From the NCBI GenBank assembly GCA_937983475.1, contig CALJZV010000616.1, positions 1-6,069 on the forward strand: a DNA stretch of 6,069 bases, read 5' to 3'. Position numbers and translations under genes: made by a program. The stretch is from an uncultured Verrucomicrobiales bacterium. Its GTDB lineage: Bacteria; Verrucomicrobiota; Verrucomicrobiia; Limisphaerales; JACDHS01. Under the pieces are notes generated by a model that did not search any database, had not been told where the DNA came from, and saw only the letters and a program-made list of their open reading frames with translations. This document shows, one piece after another, positions 5,885 to 6,069 of the stretch; position 1 is the stretch's first letter, and each line of letters starts with the position of its first letter.

Positions 5885-6069
5885 TTAACAACAACTTCCG
5901 TTGCCCGCATCGCAGCACTGGCTGGCGGCGGTGGTGGCGTTGTAATCCTGGCCTTTGGTTTCCTTGGGATGCCGCAGGCGCATGCCCGAGCAATCAAAGG
6001 AGCCGGCCTCGGCCAGCGGGATTTCCTTCAGCGGCTCGATGAACGCGAAGCAATGGTTGTAAGGCGCCT
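5885..6069 (-). CDS. Cysteine-rich C-terminus of an unidentified gene (partial)
   Basis: The last 60 residues and TAA stop of a minus-strand gene whose start lies beyond the right edge. The visible part reads APYNHCFAFIEPLKEIPLAE, then a GSFDCSGMRLRHPKE segment, and ends in a short linker with two cysteine pairs (QCCDAGNGSCC). Vicinal cysteine pairs at a C-terminus are common in metal- and arsenic-binding proteins. Its position just upstream of the arsS-like gene, on the same strand and 51 bases away, suggests a role in the same arsenic pathway. The visible residues do not match the ArsM methyltransferase C-terminus as I know it, so I do not name it. Confidence 0.75.
   Translation of the reverse strand, partial: APYNHCFAFIEPLKEIPLAEAGSFDCSGMRLRHPKETKGQDYNATTAASQCCDAGNGSCC

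Overview
The window looks like chromosomal DNA from a moderately GC-rich Gram-negative bacterium, most plausibly Verrucomicrobia (Pedosphaera/Limisphaerales-like). That placement is an inference. It rests on the mix of a class I PurE/PurK pair, an arsenosugar-type radical SAM protein, a small FCxxFxC hypothetical protein and repeat-rich intergenic DNA. No rRNA or other taxonomic marker is present.

Positions 1-582 carry no convincing gene. They hold four head-to-tail 41-bp repeats (1-164, probably continuing left of the window), a short stretch that reads like an orphaned signal peptide (166-272), and a 188-bp imperfect palindrome with perfect 16-bp ends (295-482) that resembles a MITE or REP-type element. 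Small hairpins lie just downstream of the first real gene.

Positions 583-1500 (minus) encode a secreted endonuclease/exonuclease/phosphatase-fold protein. Divergent from it is a tightly packed plus-strand cluster: purE (1616-2131), hicB (2188-2394), hicA (2391-2603) and purK (2600-3754). PurK makes N5-CAIR from AIR, ATP and bicarbonate, and PurE isomerises it to CAIR in purine synthesis. A HicBA-type toxin-antitoxin pair sits between them, joined by ATGA and GTGA stop/start overlaps. PurK as written has an in-frame TAA at codon 94 inside a degraded patch, and PurE has an unusual substitution in its conserved GAGGAAH loop. The pathway is therefore either decaying here or the sequence has local errors.

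Positions 3720-4103 (minus) encode a small conserved-looking hypothetical protein convergent with purK and overlapping its 3' end. After a divergent spacer come a four-helix membrane protein (4265-4696) and a 41-residue single-helix protein (4693-4818), which overlap by ATGA and look AT-richer than their surroundings.

Positions 4889-5833 (minus) encode an ArsS-like radical SAM protein. The cysteine-rich C-terminus of an unidentified upstream gene (5885 to the window end) is probably in the same transcription unit.

The best candidates for something new are the toxin-antitoxin pair inside the purEK operon, the interrupted purK, the ordered 41-bp array and the small coupled membrane-protein pair.
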